The notes: generated by a model not told the origin, from the letters alone. A stretch of 64,000 bases of DNA from Prolixibacteraceae bacterium (GCA_003506435.1 DOAQ01000030.1:20111-84110); one strand, 5' to 3'; shown: positions 17,896 through 27,468, counted from the first letter of the stretch. Made by a program: numbers and translations.

Positions 17896-18855
17896 TTATT
17901 TTGTTATTAGTAAATATCCGTCAACGACAGTTTTGTATTGTATGCCTTGTAGTTGGCTAAAATAATTCAGAATTTGGTCAAGATTTTCTGAGTCGAAATC
18001 TGCAGTACATTTCATATTGCCGACATTTTCGTCAGATATATGGATTTTTGTGCCGAATTTCCGTTCCAGTTTTCGGGCAATCTGATATAGCGATTCGTTG
18101 TAAAACGAGATTTTTCCTAATCTCCATGAGTCAAATGGCGAGTTGGGATTATTTCTTTTGCAGATTATCGAAGTTGCTTTGTTTAGGGTAACTTCATCGC
18201 CCGGGACGAGTTTCATCGTTTTATTAAGTTTTGTCAGACTTAATTCGATACTTCCTTCTGCCAAATGGGCACCAACTACAGGTTCGTTTGTATAACTGCT
18301 GATCATGAAACTAGTACCCAGTACTTTTATGCTCATACGTTCGGAATGAACGATAAACGGATGTTCAACATCGTGTTTCACTTCAAAATAAACTTCGCCA
18401 TCCATTTCCAACTCCCGCAGCGAGCCGGTAAAACTTTCGGGATAGCTTAATGACGATTGCGCATTTAACCAAGCTTTGGACCCATCGGGGAGATCAACGG
18501 TTTTTACTTCACCAATTCCACTGTGTATATTAATTACAGCGACGTCTTCTTTCTGATAATAAATTATGATGCCCGCAATTCCCAGCACCATAATAATAGC
18601 AGCAGCATATTTTATGGTCTTTAGCAGAAAAGAAGCCACTGGTTTTTCCGTATTGTCAATTTTCCGGAAGGTATGTAGTTTAATTTGTTCCTTATTTACC
18701 GCTTTTGGGTAGAGTTTCGTCCAGAACCGATCGACCCATTGAAACAAATCATCCGACTCCGAATTACTTTCAAACTCTTTTCTTATTTCTGATTGTTGAC
18801 TTTCGCCCGAATAGTAGTCTGAAATTTTACTGAATAATTGCTTTTTATTCTCCAT
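17896..18855 (-). CDS. FecR-family anti-sigma factor
   Basis: Membrane anti-sigma regulator of about 319 residues. I place the start at the ATG at 18853-18855 (MENKKQLFSKIS) rather than an in-frame TTG 39 bases upstream, because FecR proteins of this group usually open with such a helical segment. The membrane segment is near residues 81-100, followed by a periplasmic FecR domain (VDLPDGSKAWLNAQSSLSYPESF, GEVYFEVKHDVEHPF, VLGTSFMISSY) and a C-terminal DUF4974-type domain (FYNESLYQIARKLERKFG, then MKCTADFDSENLDQIL). It should hold the sigma factor of 19027-19629 until the STN domain of the neighbouring SusC signals binding. The 171-base gap to the sigma gene shows no clear extra gene. Confidence 0.92.
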   Translation of the reverse strand: MENKKQLFSKISDYYSGESQQSEIRKEFESNSESDDLFQWVDRFWTKLYPKAVNKEQIKLHTFRKIDNTEKPVASFLLKTIKYAAAIIMVLGIAGIIIYYQKEDVAVINIHSGIGEVKTVDLPDGSKAWLNAQSSLSYPESFTGSLRELEMDGEVYFEVKHDVEHPFIVHSERMSIKVLGTSFMISSYTNEPVVGAHLAEGSIELSLTKLNKTMKLVPGDEVTLNKATSIICKRNNPNSPFDSWRLGKISFYNESLYQIARKLERKFGTKIHISDENVGNMKCTADFDSENLDQILNYFSQLQGIQYKTVVDGYLLITK

Positions 18856-19026
18856 TTTTTCGATTGTTATACAATCCAATGACGCAGGGTTCAAAAAAAT
18901 GGACTAGAAAGAATTAATTCTTTTTTTGAAATGAGAATATTTTTATGGTTATTCTCTTCAAGTTTTCACAGATGTTTATTGCCGATTACAGCTTTTTATA
19001 TGGCCATTGGAGATAAAAAGGAGCGT

Positions 19027-19629
19027 TCATTGTATTTTGCGTCCTGCAAAAAGAAAAAACTGAATATCGGAATTGGTAATTACATTATCCTTATTTGAAA
19101 CTCCAACATAGTCACATATCTTTTCAAGGGCATAGGCAATGTGATTTTTTACTGTATATGGAGAAATATTCATGATTTCCGCAATTTCTTTGTATTTGAG
19201 GCCGTTAATTTTAGCCATACTGAACGCCATTTTACATTTGGCTGGAAGTAAGTCTATAGCTGTGTTAATTTTATCAATCATATCCTGGTTGAAAAGTTCT
19301 GATCCGTCACTTTCCAGAGGAGCAAAATAGTATTCCTCAATTTCTTCAAGATTTACAATTTTTACCCGTTTATTTTTGCGGATAAAGGAAATACTCTCAT
19401 TTCGGGCTAAAATAAAAAGATAGGATTTTATATTATTGATGTTGGAGATTGTATCACGTTTGTTCCATATCTTAACGAATACATCACTCACCAGTTCTTC
19501 TGCTGATTCACTATTGTTTACAATCCCCCTAATGAACAGGAATAAATCATTAGAATACAAATCCATCAACAATTGCAAACCCTTTCTGGTCAATTTGTCT
19601 TCCGTTTGTTCGGTGTATATTCTGTTCAT
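19027..19629 (-). CDS. ECF RNA polymerase sigma factor (PUL type)
   Basis: Alternative sigma factor of 200 residues heading the leftward locus. Region 2 lies at about 22-88 (MDLYSNDLFLFIRGIV, ELVSDVFVKIWNKRD, SYLFILARNESISFIRKNKR); the region 4 helix-turn-helix at about 118-172 (DLLPAKCKMAFSMAKI, LKYKEIAEIMNISPYTVKNHI). By family precedent it is the output of the SusC-FecR transenvelope relay and activates the susCD promoter. It is divergent from the LacI gene at 19924, with 294 bases between the two starts. Confidence 0.93.
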   Translation of the reverse strand: MNRIYTEQTEDKLTRKGLQLLMDLYSNDLFLFIRGIVNNSESAEELVSDVFVKIWNKRDTISNINNIKSYLFILARNESISFIRKNKRVKIVNLEEIEEYYFAPLESDGSELFNQDMIDKINTAIDLLPAKCKMAFSMAKINGLKYKEIAEIMNISPYTVKNHIAYALEKICDYVGVSNKDNVITNSDIQFFLFAGRKIQ

Positions 19630-19845
19630 ATACTATGTGATAAGTTTTCAAATGTAAGAAATATAAACACTACTGTCAAACACTTTAATCCGTACCCAAT
19701 GCAGGGATTTCTTGTTGGGATGAACGTTTCTTTTGAAGTAGTATCACTATTATATGTAGCTAAAAAGATTTAGCTTTATAAGCAACTGATAAAAAGAATA
19801 ATACAAATTATATGTCATTTTATACCAGATATATCGTTTTTATTA

Positions 19846-19853
19846 TAAATTTG
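19846..19853 (+). promoter_or_regulatory. Possible -7 box (TAAATTTG) for the LacI operon
   Basis: TAAATTTG matches the Bacteroidota -7 consensus TAnnTTTG and lies about 70 bases before the LacI start. A good -33 TTG is not evident at the usual distance, so this is tentative. The rest of the divergent gap (19630-19923) is AT-rich; I see no convincing LacI-type palindrome in it. Confidence 0.35.
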
Positions 19854-19923
19854 TTCCAGACAATATATCTCATTAATGTCAATGTATAAGCGTTTCTATA
19901 ATACTTTAACAGTTTAGCATAGA

Positions 19924-20931
19924 ATGAAAAAAGTAGGATTGGAAGAAATCGCAAAACAATTGGGCGTATCGAAAACAACTGTTTCGCTGGTTTTGAATAA
20001 TAAAGCGAAAGAAAACCGGATCAGTGATGAGATTATGAAAAAGGTAAAAAAGCTGGCTGAAGAGTTGAATTATACTCCCAATCATTTTGCACGCGGATTA
20101 CGGAAAGGAACAACCAATACGGTTGGGTTGATCATTGGCGATATTTCCAACCCGTTTTTTTCGAGAATTGCCCGGTATATTGAAGATGAAGCTGCTAAAG
20201 AAGATTACCACGTTATTGTAGCCAGTTCGGACGAGAAAAAGGAAAAGACAGAGCAGCTCATCCATATTTTACTGGATAAGAAAGTAGATGGACTGATCAT
20301 TACTCCTAACTATCAGAATTCGGAGATCGTTTTGTGGCTGAAAAAACAGGAAGTTCCGTTTGTTTTGGTCGACCGGTATTTCCCCAAAATAAAAACCAAT
20401 TACGTCGGGGTGGATAACGGAGCGGGAATATCCTCTGCAATTACCCATTTATATGAACAGGGGTATGAAAAAATTGCGTTAATAACCTATCATCCTTTGA
20501 TGAGTAACATCAAGGAACGGATTAATGGTTTTCGGGAAGCGTTGAAAAAGAACAACCTGCGGTTGCATAATCAGTATATCCAGGAAGTGTCGTATACATC
20601 AACCGAAGACGATGTGAAACTGGCAATCGACCAACTCCTGGCGCTGACCAATCCGCCCCGCGCTATTTTATTTGCAACCAATAAAATCGGCCTGTACGGG
20701 ATGGAGCATCTCAATGCCCGGAATGTCCGGATTCCGCAGGATATATCCGTAATCTCGTTTGACGATGATCCTGCTTTCCGTCTGTCGTATCCGCCGGTTA
20801 CCGTTATTGAACAGCCTTTAAAAGAAATTGCAACCGATGCAGCAAGGCTTCTTCTGGAACAGATGAAAACAAAAAAAATTAAATACGAAGAAATTGTAAA
20901 ACCAGTAAATCTAATTATCAGAAAATCATAA
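19924..20931 (+). CDS. LacI-family transcriptional regulator
   Basis: DNA-binding repressor of 335 residues. The N-terminal LacI helix-turn-helix is clear (LEEIAKQLGVSKTTVSLVLN, about residues 5-24), with the hinge-helix region near 45-62 (YTPNHFARGLRKG). The periplasmic-binding-protein-like effector domain follows (TVGLIIGDISNPFFSRIARY). It is separated from the GH172 gene by only 19 bases, so it probably senses a sugar released by this operon and controls it. The effector is unknown; the FucP-type transporter downstream suggests a monosaccharide. Confidence 0.93.
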   Translation: MKKVGLEEIAKQLGVSKTTVSLVLNNKAKENRISDEIMKKVKKLAEELNYTPNHFARGLRKGTTNTVGLIIGDISNPFFSRIARYIEDEAAKEDYHVIVASSDEKKEKTEQLIHILLDKKVDGLIITPNYQNSEIVLWLKKQEVPFVLVDRYFPKIKTNYVGVDNGAGISSAITHLYEQGYEKIALITYHPLMSNIKERINGFREALKKNNLRLHNQYIQEVSYTSTEDDVKLAIDQLLALTNPPRAILFATNKIGLYGMEHLNARNVRIPQDISVISFDDDPAFRLSYPPVTVIEQPLKEIATDAARLLLEQMKTKKIKYEEIVKPVNLIIRKS

Positions 20932-20950
20932 ACCATCTAAATTAAATCGT

Positions 20951-22114
20951 ATGAGACGTTTAAAAACTCAAACATTACTTCTTGCTTTGTTGCTTATTGC
21001 ACTGGGGTCGAATGGCCAAAACTGGAACGGATTGGATGTCAACATGAATAACCTGTATCGTTTGTCGAATGCCAAAACCCGATCCATCAGTTCTGAAAAC
21101 TTTACCGGTGAAAAAGGAAAAGGGGGAATGGCGCGTCTGGAAGACAAAGATATTCCGAACAAGGCAAATGCCCACAATGCAGCCCGCGATCTGGGACAGG
21201 GGTGGAAAGTGAACCCGTATGTGCGTATTCAGCCCGGGGAAACATTTACAATGGCCGAAATTGAAGGCCCGGGAGCCATTCAGCATATATGGATGACACC
21301 TACTGGTGTTTGGCGCTATTCCATTATCCGTATTTACTGGGACGATGAAAAGGAACCTTCGGTAGAATGTCCCGTAGGCGATTTCTTTGGAATGGGCTGG
21401 AATGAATACGCCCCGCTTAATTCACTTGCCATTTGTGTGAACCCGGGAAGCGCCTTTAACTGTTACTGGTCGATGCCCTTCAGGAAAAAATGCAGGATCA
21501 CGATGGAAAATATTAACAACAAGGACCAGATGACTTTGTATTACCAGATTGATTATACATTAACCGAAATACCTGCCGATGCAGCTTATTTCCATGCACA
21601 GTTTCGCCGGGCCAATACCAACGAAACGTCAGATTATACTATTGTTGACGGCATAAAAGGAAAAGGACAATATGTGGGAACGTATCTTGCATGGGGAGTC
21701 AATAACAATGGATGGTGGGGCGAAGGTGAAATTAAATTTTTCATGGATGGCGACGGCCAGTTCCCGACGATTTGCGGAACAGGGACTGAAGATTATTTCT
21801 GTGGCTCGTACAATTTCGACAGGGAAGGACAGTATAAGGAATTTTGTACACCATATACCGGGTTGCATCAGGTAATCCGGCCTGACGGTACATATAAATC
21901 GCAGCAGCGTTTTGGGTTGTACCGCTGGCACATTGCCGATCCGGTACGTTTCGAAAAAGACCTGAAAGTTACTATTCAGGATTTGGGATGGAGACACGAT
22001 AAAAGATACCTGCCTCAGAAATCGGATATCTCTTCTACATCTTTCTGGTATCAAGCTGAGCCTCATGCTAAATACCCCCAGTTTCCGTCGAAAGATGAAC
22101 TGGAAGTAAATTAG
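20951..22114 (+). CDS. GH172 (DUF2961) family glycoside hydrolase, exported
   Basis: Exported protein of 387 residues; signal peptide about 1-23 (ALGSNGQ). DUF2961 proteins were renamed GH172 after members were found to act on fructofuranosides or arabinofuranosides. Family landmarks are EGPGAIQHIWMTP, VECPVGDFFGMGWNEY, LNSLAICVNPGSAFNCYW and GTGTEDYFCGSYNF, whose glutamate is E280, followed by FGLYRWHIADPVRF. The length is normal. It is the first enzyme gene after LacI and is followed at 24 bases by an unknown lipoprotein, so the operon probably processes a furanoside-bearing glycan. Activity on arabinofuranosyl or fructofuranosyl linkages is inference. Confidence 0.87.
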   Translation: MRRLKTQTLLLALLLIALGSNGQNWNGLDVNMNNLYRLSNAKTRSISSENFTGEKGKGGMARLEDKDIPNKANAHNAARDLGQGWKVNPYVRIQPGETFTMAEIEGPGAIQHIWMTPTGVWRYSIIRIYWDDEKEPSVECPVGDFFGMGWNEYAPLNSLAICVNPGSAFNCYWSMPFRKKCRITMENINNKDQMTLYYQIDYTLTEIPADAAYFHAQFRRANTNETSDYTIVDGIKGKGQYVGTYLAWGVNNNGWWGEGEIKFFMDGDGQFPTICGTGTEDYFCGSYNFDREGQYKEFCTPYTGLHQVIRPDGTYKSQQRFGLYRWHIADPVRFEKDLKVTIQDLGWRHDKRYLPQKSDISSTSFWYQAEPHAKYPQFPSKDELEVN

Positions 22115-22138
22115 TTGGATCAGATTGATTTAAGGTGT

Positions 22139-23407
22139 ATGGAAAAAAATCATATAAATAGAAATTACCGGCTGGCAGCCATTGGGATATTCATTATCTT
22201 GGTAGCCTGCACTTCGGGAAAAAGAAATTCAAATCAGATGCAAAACGATACAAAATCTTGTCCAAAGGGTACTTACGGTTACGATGTTTCATTTCTTGCT
22301 GAAAACAAGATGGAAACCATTGAGTTGAAAGATACGGTGACCGACGCCCGTGTTTTAATTGCCCCCGGTCTTCAGGGGCGGGTAATGACCAGCGCGGCAG
22401 GTGGCAATCAGGGAGCCAGCTACGGATGGATCAACTATAAGTTGATTGAATCGGGACAACGGAGTAGCCAGTTCAACGCGTTTGGCGGGGAGGAGCGGTT
22501 TTGGATCGGACCGGAAGGCGGCCCTTTTTCCATCTATTTCAAAAAAGGAGACGAGCAGGTTTTTGCTAATTGGCAGGTACCAAAGGAAATTGATACTGAA
22601 GCCTTCGGTGTTACGGAAAAAACGATGGGGATGGTGCGCTTCAGTAAAGATTTTTCGCTGACGAATGCTTCCGGGACAAAGTTGGACCTTGGCGTTGAAC
22701 GGACAGTAAAAATCCTGTCAAAGAATGAGACTGAGCAGGTATTACAGGTTCAGCTTGGCGACTCGCTGAATTTTGTGGCTTTTGAAACGGAAAATATTCT
22801 CAGCAACAAAGGCGCCAACGACTGGACAGAAAAGAACGGTTTTCTTTCAATCTGGTTACTGTGCATGTTCAATCCTTCCGAAAAAGGTGTGGTTTGCATT
22901 CCCTATAAAACAGGGGACGGAATTTCAGGAAAAATAGTAACCGATGATTATTTTGGTAAAGTTCCTGCCGACCGGTTGATTGTAAAAGACGGTGTTCTTT
23001 TCTTTAAAACCGATGGAAAATTCCGGAGTAAAATTGGTATTCCCCCACAACGGGCGCTTCCGTACTGCGGAAGTTACGATGCCGGAAGCCGGGTACTCAC
23101 AGTGCTTTGGTATTCACAACCCGATGTTCCTGCGAAATATGTGAACTCCGTTTGGGGAGCGCAGGATGACCCGTTAAGCGGAGATGCGGTTAATTCCTAC
23201 AATGATGGGCCAACGGATGACGGTTCAATCATGGGGCCGTTTTACGAGATTGAAAGTTCGTCGCCTGCCGCCTTGTTAAAAGCAGGAGGGCAGATTACGC
23301 ATGTTCAGCGTATTTTTCATATTTCCGGAGATGAAAAACAATTGAGTGAAATTTCAAGGAAACTCTTTGGCGTTTCAGTCGATGAAATCAAAGGAGTATT
23401 TAAATAG
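22139..23407 (+). CDS. Uncharacterised exported lipoprotein (DUF6786-like)
   Basis: Lipoprotein of 422 residues. I choose the ATG at 22139 over an in-frame TTG at 22115 because it gives a compact signal with lipobox LVAC at C24. The body is beta-rich with no transmembrane segment: IELKDTVTDARVLIAPGLQG, FNAFGGEERFWIGPEGGPFS, LSIWLLCMFNPSEKG and a final THVQRIFHISG. The look resembles aldose-epimerase-like or galactose-mutarotase-like sandwich proteins, and I believe the family is DUF6786, but I am not sure. It sits between GH172 and the sugar symporter, so a role in sugar handling in the periplasm is likely. No catalytic motif can be named. Confidence 0.75.
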   Translation: MEKNHINRNYRLAAIGIFIILVACTSGKRNSNQMQNDTKSCPKGTYGYDVSFLAENKMETIELKDTVTDARVLIAPGLQGRVMTSAAGGNQGASYGWINYKLIESGQRSSQFNAFGGEERFWIGPEGGPFSIYFKKGDEQVFANWQVPKEIDTEAFGVTEKTMGMVRFSKDFSLTNASGTKLDLGVERTVKILSKNETEQVLQVQLGDSLNFVAFETENILSNKGANDWTEKNGFLSIWLLCMFNPSEKGVVCIPYKTGDGISGKIVTDDYFGKVPADRLIVKDGVLFFKTDGKFRSKIGIPPQRALPYCGSYDAGSRVLTVLWYSQPDVPAKYVNSVWGAQDDPLSGDAVNSYNDGPTDDGSIMGPFYEIESSSPAALLKAGGQITHVQRIFHISGDEKQLSEISRKLFGVSVDEIKGVFK

Positions 23408-23450
23408 CGGTGTGATTTTTTCAGTTTAAAAATTTATTAATCAGTAAATT

Positions 23451-24881
23451 ATGGAAAAACAACGGATTATCCCGAAAGGAATTGTTCTGCCGTTTATTTT
23501 ACTTACCTCCTTGTTTTTTGCATGGGCGGTTCCCAATAATCTGACCGATACCATGCTGGCGGCATTCAAACGGATTATGAGCATGACCGATTCGAAAACA
23601 GCCTGGATACAGGTGGCATGCTATCTGCTTGGCTATGGTTGTTTCGCAATCCCTGCGGCTCTTTTCATAAAAAAGTATACCTACAAGTCAGGAGTTATGC
23701 TGGGGCTTGGCATGTATGCCTTGGGTACTTTTCTGTTTTATCCGGCCATGCTTACGGCAGGCGCCAATATCGACATTAGTTTTTTCATGTTCCTTTTGGC
23801 TATTGTTGTCCTGTTTGCAGGTCTTTCAATTCTTGAGACAGCCACCAATTCGTATGTATGCGCTATCGGGCCGGAAGAAACAGCGACTCAGCGTTTGAAT
23901 TTCTCGCAATCGTTCAATCCGTTTGGGGCAATTACCGGAGTTGTTGTCAGCCAGGTTTTCATTTTGTCGCAGCTTAATACGATGAGCGCTTCGGAAAGAG
24001 CTGCCCTTCCTCTGGAAGAATTAGGAAAGATTCAGGCAGTTGAGCTGAATGCTGTAACCATGACATACGTGACAATCGGGTTAATAATGGTAGGCCTGCT
24101 GGCTGCTATTTATTTTACCCGGATGCCCAACCTGAAGGAAGATGATAAACGGCTGGATTTTGTTGCTACTTTCCGAAGATTGATGAAGAATAAAAATTAT
24201 GTATGGGCAGTGGTTGCACAGTTTTTTTATGTGGGAGCGCAGATTGCAGTGTGGTCGTTTGTCATCCGCTATGTCATGCAGCAGTTGCAACTCGATTCCA
24301 TTGTACAACAGTTGGGTGAGAATCCTTCGCCGGAGCAAATTATTACAGCGTTGCGTAGCGTTGAACCTGTTGCTGCAAGCTTCTACAACCTTTGTGAATG
24401 GGCAGGGCTCGACGGTTTGCTTCCCCAAACAACAGAACAGGCAGGGGCTTCATACTATATCATTTCGCTTGTTTTGTTTGTGATTGCCCGGTTCGTTTGT
24501 ACCGGCCTCATGCGGTTTATTAATCCCCGTAACCTGTTGACTGTTCTTTCTGCTCTTGCCGTGATTTGCTGTTTTGTGACGATTTATGCCGAAGGAAGTA
24601 TCGGTGTTTATGCGTTAATGGGCATATCGGGATGCATGTCGCTGATGTTCCCGACCATTTACGGACTGGGTATTGCTGGTCTCGGAAACGACACCAAGAT
24701 TGGCGGCGCCGGAATGGTGATGGCAATTGCAGGCGCAGCAGTACTTACTCAAATTCAAGGCATTGTCTCTGATCAGGTTGGAAGTATTAAGCTGGCCTAC
24801 TGGGTTCCGGCTTTTGCTTTTGTGGTGGTTGGGTTTTACGGCGCTTACGTGTGCTGCAAACGGGAATCTATATTATTGTAA
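23451..24881 (+). CDS. Sugar:proton symporter, MFS, FucP/GluP family
   Basis: Inner-membrane carrier of 476 residues with about 12 hydrophobic segments. The start LPFILLTSLFFAWAVPNNLTDTML is typical of the fucose/glucose-galactose symporter branch of the major facilitator superfamily, as are AGLSILETATNSYVCAIGPEETATQRLNFSQSFNPFGAITG and FPTIYGLGIAGLG. A longer than usual loop lies between segments 7 and 8 (about 275-330, with ENPSPEQIITALRSVEP). It should import the monosaccharide released by the operon's GH172 and GH116 enzymes. It starts 43 bases after the lipoprotein and ends 16 bases before GH116. Confidence 0.92.
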   Translation: MEKQRIIPKGIVLPFILLTSLFFAWAVPNNLTDTMLAAFKRIMSMTDSKTAWIQVACYLLGYGCFAIPAALFIKKYTYKSGVMLGLGMYALGTFLFYPAMLTAGANIDISFFMFLLAIVVLFAGLSILETATNSYVCAIGPEETATQRLNFSQSFNPFGAITGVVVSQVFILSQLNTMSASERAALPLEELGKIQAVELNAVTMTYVTIGLIMVGLLAAIYFTRMPNLKEDDKRLDFVATFRRLMKNKNYVWAVVAQFFYVGAQIAVWSFVIRYVMQQLQLDSIVQQLGENPSPEQIITALRSVEPVAASFYNLCEWAGLDGLLPQTTEQAGASYYIISLVLFVIARFVCTGLMRFINPRNLLTVLSALAVICCFVTIYAEGSIGVYALMGISGCMSLMFPTIYGLGIAGLGNDTKIGGAGMVMAIAGAAVLTQIQGIVSDQVGSIKLAYWVPAFAFVVVGFYGAYVCCKRESILL

Positions 24882-24897
24882 CAGAAAATTTGAACCA

Positions 24898-27468
24898 ATG
24901 AACCATTCTATTTATAAAATAGTATTCTTTTTCTTTGTCTTTTCGGTTTTCGTCTCCTGTCAGGAGCCCATTGCAAATAAGCCATTGAATCAGGAACAAA
25001 GAGATTTTAATGGAGTTTACACGGGCGATTATCTCAGCCGTCTTGCGTTTCCGATTGGAGGAATTGGCTCCGGTATGATATGTCTGGAAGGGAACGGGGC
25101 AATATCTCATGTTTCAGTCCGGAATAAGCCTGATATTTTTAACGAACCGTTTTTAATGGCTGCAATTTCTGTAAAAGGGATTGAAAATGGGGCAAAGGTT
25201 CTTGAAGGTCCGGTTCCTAACTGGAAAGTTTTTGGTAATCCGAATACGGGCAATGGTGCGGGATCAAGCTCGTATGGTTTTCCCCGTTTCGAAAAAGCAA
25301 GTTTTGAAACGAAGTTCCCCTTCGGAATTGTGAAACTTGAAGATAAAGACATTCCGATGGATGTGAGCGTGACCGGATGGAACCCTTTCATCCCTTCGGA
25401 TGCCGATAATTCGAGTTTGCCGGTTGGCGGGCTGGAGTATACATTCAAAAATACAGGGAACAAGGCGCTGGAAGCTGCATTTTCCTATCATGCCGAAAAT
25501 ATCATGAGAGTTCACGAATCAGCAAAAGGCAATTCGGTTGCAGGAATAAACAACGGGTTTCTTCTGAAACAAAGCTGTTTTCCCGACAAACCGCATTACA
25601 AAGGCGATTTCGCAATTTTTGCTGACGATAACAATGCGGTAGTTGATCTGTGTTGGTTTCGTGGCGGGTGGTTCGATGGAAGATCGATGCTTTGGAAAGA
25701 TATTCAGGATTTTACTTTTCAGAATGATACGGTGACTATGAATTCACGGGGCGCTTCGCTATACGTGCCGTTCTCACTTCAACCGGGCGAAGAAAAAACC
25801 ATCCGCCTGATGATGGCCTGGTATGTGCCTCATTCCAATATGCGGGTAGGTTTGCCTCCGGTTAAAAATTCATCTCCGGAAACATGTAAGCCTGGTTCGG
25901 GTTGTTGTCCCGACTTGAGCGATATATATTACGAACCCTGGTATTCCGCACGTTTTAAAGACATCAAAGAGGTCGTCAGTTACTGGTCGATGAATTATAA
26001 TGATCTGAGACAAAAAAGTGACCTTTTTGCGCAGACTTTTTACAATAACAGTTATCCTGAGGAAGTTACCGAGGCGGTTGCCGCCAATCTTACCATATTG
26101 AAATCCCCTACAGTTCTTCGCTTGAAAGACGGAAGAATCTGGGCATGGGAAGGTTGTGCCGATAATTCCGGCTGTTGTTCGGGTTCCTGTACGCATGTGT
26201 GGAATTATGCACAGGCACTGTCGCATTTGTTTCCTGCGCTGGAAAGGTCGTTGAGAGAAACAGAATTTGTAGATAATCAAAACGAACAGGGACATCAAAC
26301 ATTCCGGTCTACGTTGCCCGTGAAGTCCCCTGCGCACGGATTTCATGCCGCTGCCGACGGACAGTTGGGGGGGATCATGAAAATGTATCGTGAATGGCGA
26401 ATCTCCGGCGACACCGAGTGGATGAAATCGTTTTATCCGAAAGTGAAACAAAGCATTGATTACTGTATCCTCACATGGGATCCCAAACGAATCGGGGCAT
26501 TGGAAGAACCACACCACAATACGTATGATATTGAGTTTTGGGGACCTGACGGAATGTGCACGAGTTTTTATCTGGGAGCGTTGAATGCCATTGTTGAAAT
26601 GGGAAAAGCGGTTGGCGATGATGTTTCCGGATACAGTGGATTACTGGAGAAAGGAAAGCGATTGATGGAAACGGAATTGTATGACGGAGAATATTTCATT
26701 CAGAAAATAAAATGGCAGGGATTGCAAGCGAAAGACCCGGTGGCCGGAGCTTCTGTTGGAATTAACATGAACTATTCCGACGAGGCAAGACAACTTCTGG
26801 AAAAAGAAGGCCCAAAATATCAGTATGGTACCGGTTGTCTTTCGGATGGTGTCCTCGGAGTATGGATTAGCGAAATGTGCGGACTAAAAGGTATTCTGGA
26901 TGCAGACAAAGTAAAAAGCCATTTGCTGGCGGTGCATAAATACAACCTGAAAACCGATCTTTCAGATCATGTAAACCCGCAAAGGCCGTCGTATGCCATT
27001 GGGAAAGAAGGAGGTTTATTACTTTGTTCCTGGCCAAAAGGCGGAGCGCTTTCGCTTCCGTTTGTATACAGCAACGAGGTTTGGACAGGCATTGAATACC
27101 AGGTTGCATCGCACCTGATGGTGGTGGGCGAAGTTGAAAAAGGGCTGGAAATTGTCCGCGAAGTAAGAAACCGTTATGATGGCCGCATCCGGAACCCGTT
27201 TAACGAGTACGAATGCGGGCATTGGTATGCACGGGCCATGTCGAGCTACGGACTAATCGAAGGACTAACCGGAATTCGCTACGATGCAGTTGACAAAACG
27301 CTTTTCATCGACTCGAAAATTGGAAACAGTTTTACCAGTTTTCTGGCTGTCGACGGAGGATGGGGACAAGCAGGTCTTAAAGATGGGAAACCTTTTGTTG
27401 ATGTGAAATTCGGCAACATTGATGTAAAAAAGGTTTTTGTTTCAGGAAAAGAAACCGAATTGGAATAA
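24898..27468 (+). CDS. GH116 family glycosidase (GBA2-like), lipoprotein
   Basis: Enzyme of 856 residues. An in-frame upstream extension overlaps the symporter gene, but the ATG at 24898, 16 bases after its stop, gives a clean signal with lipobox FVSC at C21. The N-terminal beta-sandwich opens with RLAFPIGGIGSGMICLEG. The C-terminal (alpha/alpha)6 domain holds EEPHHNTYDIEFWG, whose E546 is the expected nucleophile, and CLSDGVLGVWISEMCGL, where D650 may be the acid/base. GH116 includes beta-glucosidases, beta-xylosidases and beta-N-acetylglucosaminidases; the substrate here is unknown. The cysteine-rich strip GCADNSGCCSGSCTH is notable. It ends the LacI operon and is followed by a strong terminator. 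Confidence 0.9.
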   Translation: MNHSIYKIVFFFFVFSVFVSCQEPIANKPLNQEQRDFNGVYTGDYLSRLAFPIGGIGSGMICLEGNGAISHVSVRNKPDIFNEPFLMAAISVKGIENGAKVLEGPVPNWKVFGNPNTGNGAGSSSYGFPRFEKASFETKFPFGIVKLEDKDIPMDVSVTGWNPFIPSDADNSSLPVGGLEYTFKNTGNKALEAAFSYHAENIMRVHESAKGNSVAGINNGFLLKQSCFPDKPHYKGDFAIFADDNNAVVDLCWFRGGWFDGRSMLWKDIQDFTFQNDTVTMNSRGASLYVPFSLQPGEEKTIRLMMAWYVPHSNMRVGLPPVKNSSPETCKPGSGCCPDLSDIYYEPWYSARFKDIKEVVSYWSMNYNDLRQKSDLFAQTFYNNSYPEEVTEAVAANLTILKSPTVLRLKDGRIWAWEGCADNSGCCSGSCTHVWNYAQALSHLFPALERSLRETEFVDNQNEQGHQTFRSTLPVKSPAHGFHAAADGQLGGIMKMYREWRISGDTEWMKSFYPKVKQSIDYCILTWDPKRIGALEEPHHNTYDIEFWGPDGMCTSFYLGALNAIVEMGKAVGDDVSGYSGLLEKGKRLMETELYDGEYFIQKIKWQGLQAKDPVAGASVGINMNYSDEARQLLEKEGPKYQYGTGCLSDGVLGVWISEMCGLKGILDADKVKSHLLAVHKYNLKTDLSDHVNPQRPSYAIGKEGGLLLCSWPKGGALSLPFVYSNEVWTGIEYQVASHLMVVGEVEKGLEIVREVRNRYDGRIRNPFNEYECGHWYARAMSSYGLIEGLTGIRYDAVDKTLFIDSKIGNSFTSFLAVDGGWGQAGLKDGKPFVDVKFGNIDVKKVFVSGKETELE

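Noticed and set aside
19720..19900. LacI operators around CGTTTCT at 19725 and 19891
   Set aside because: The two sites share a short core but neither is a convincing palindrome.
24727..24897. N-terminal extension of the GH116 protein
   Set aside because: It would overlap the symporter gene by 155 bases and hide a proper lipobox signal that begins at the ATG at 24898.
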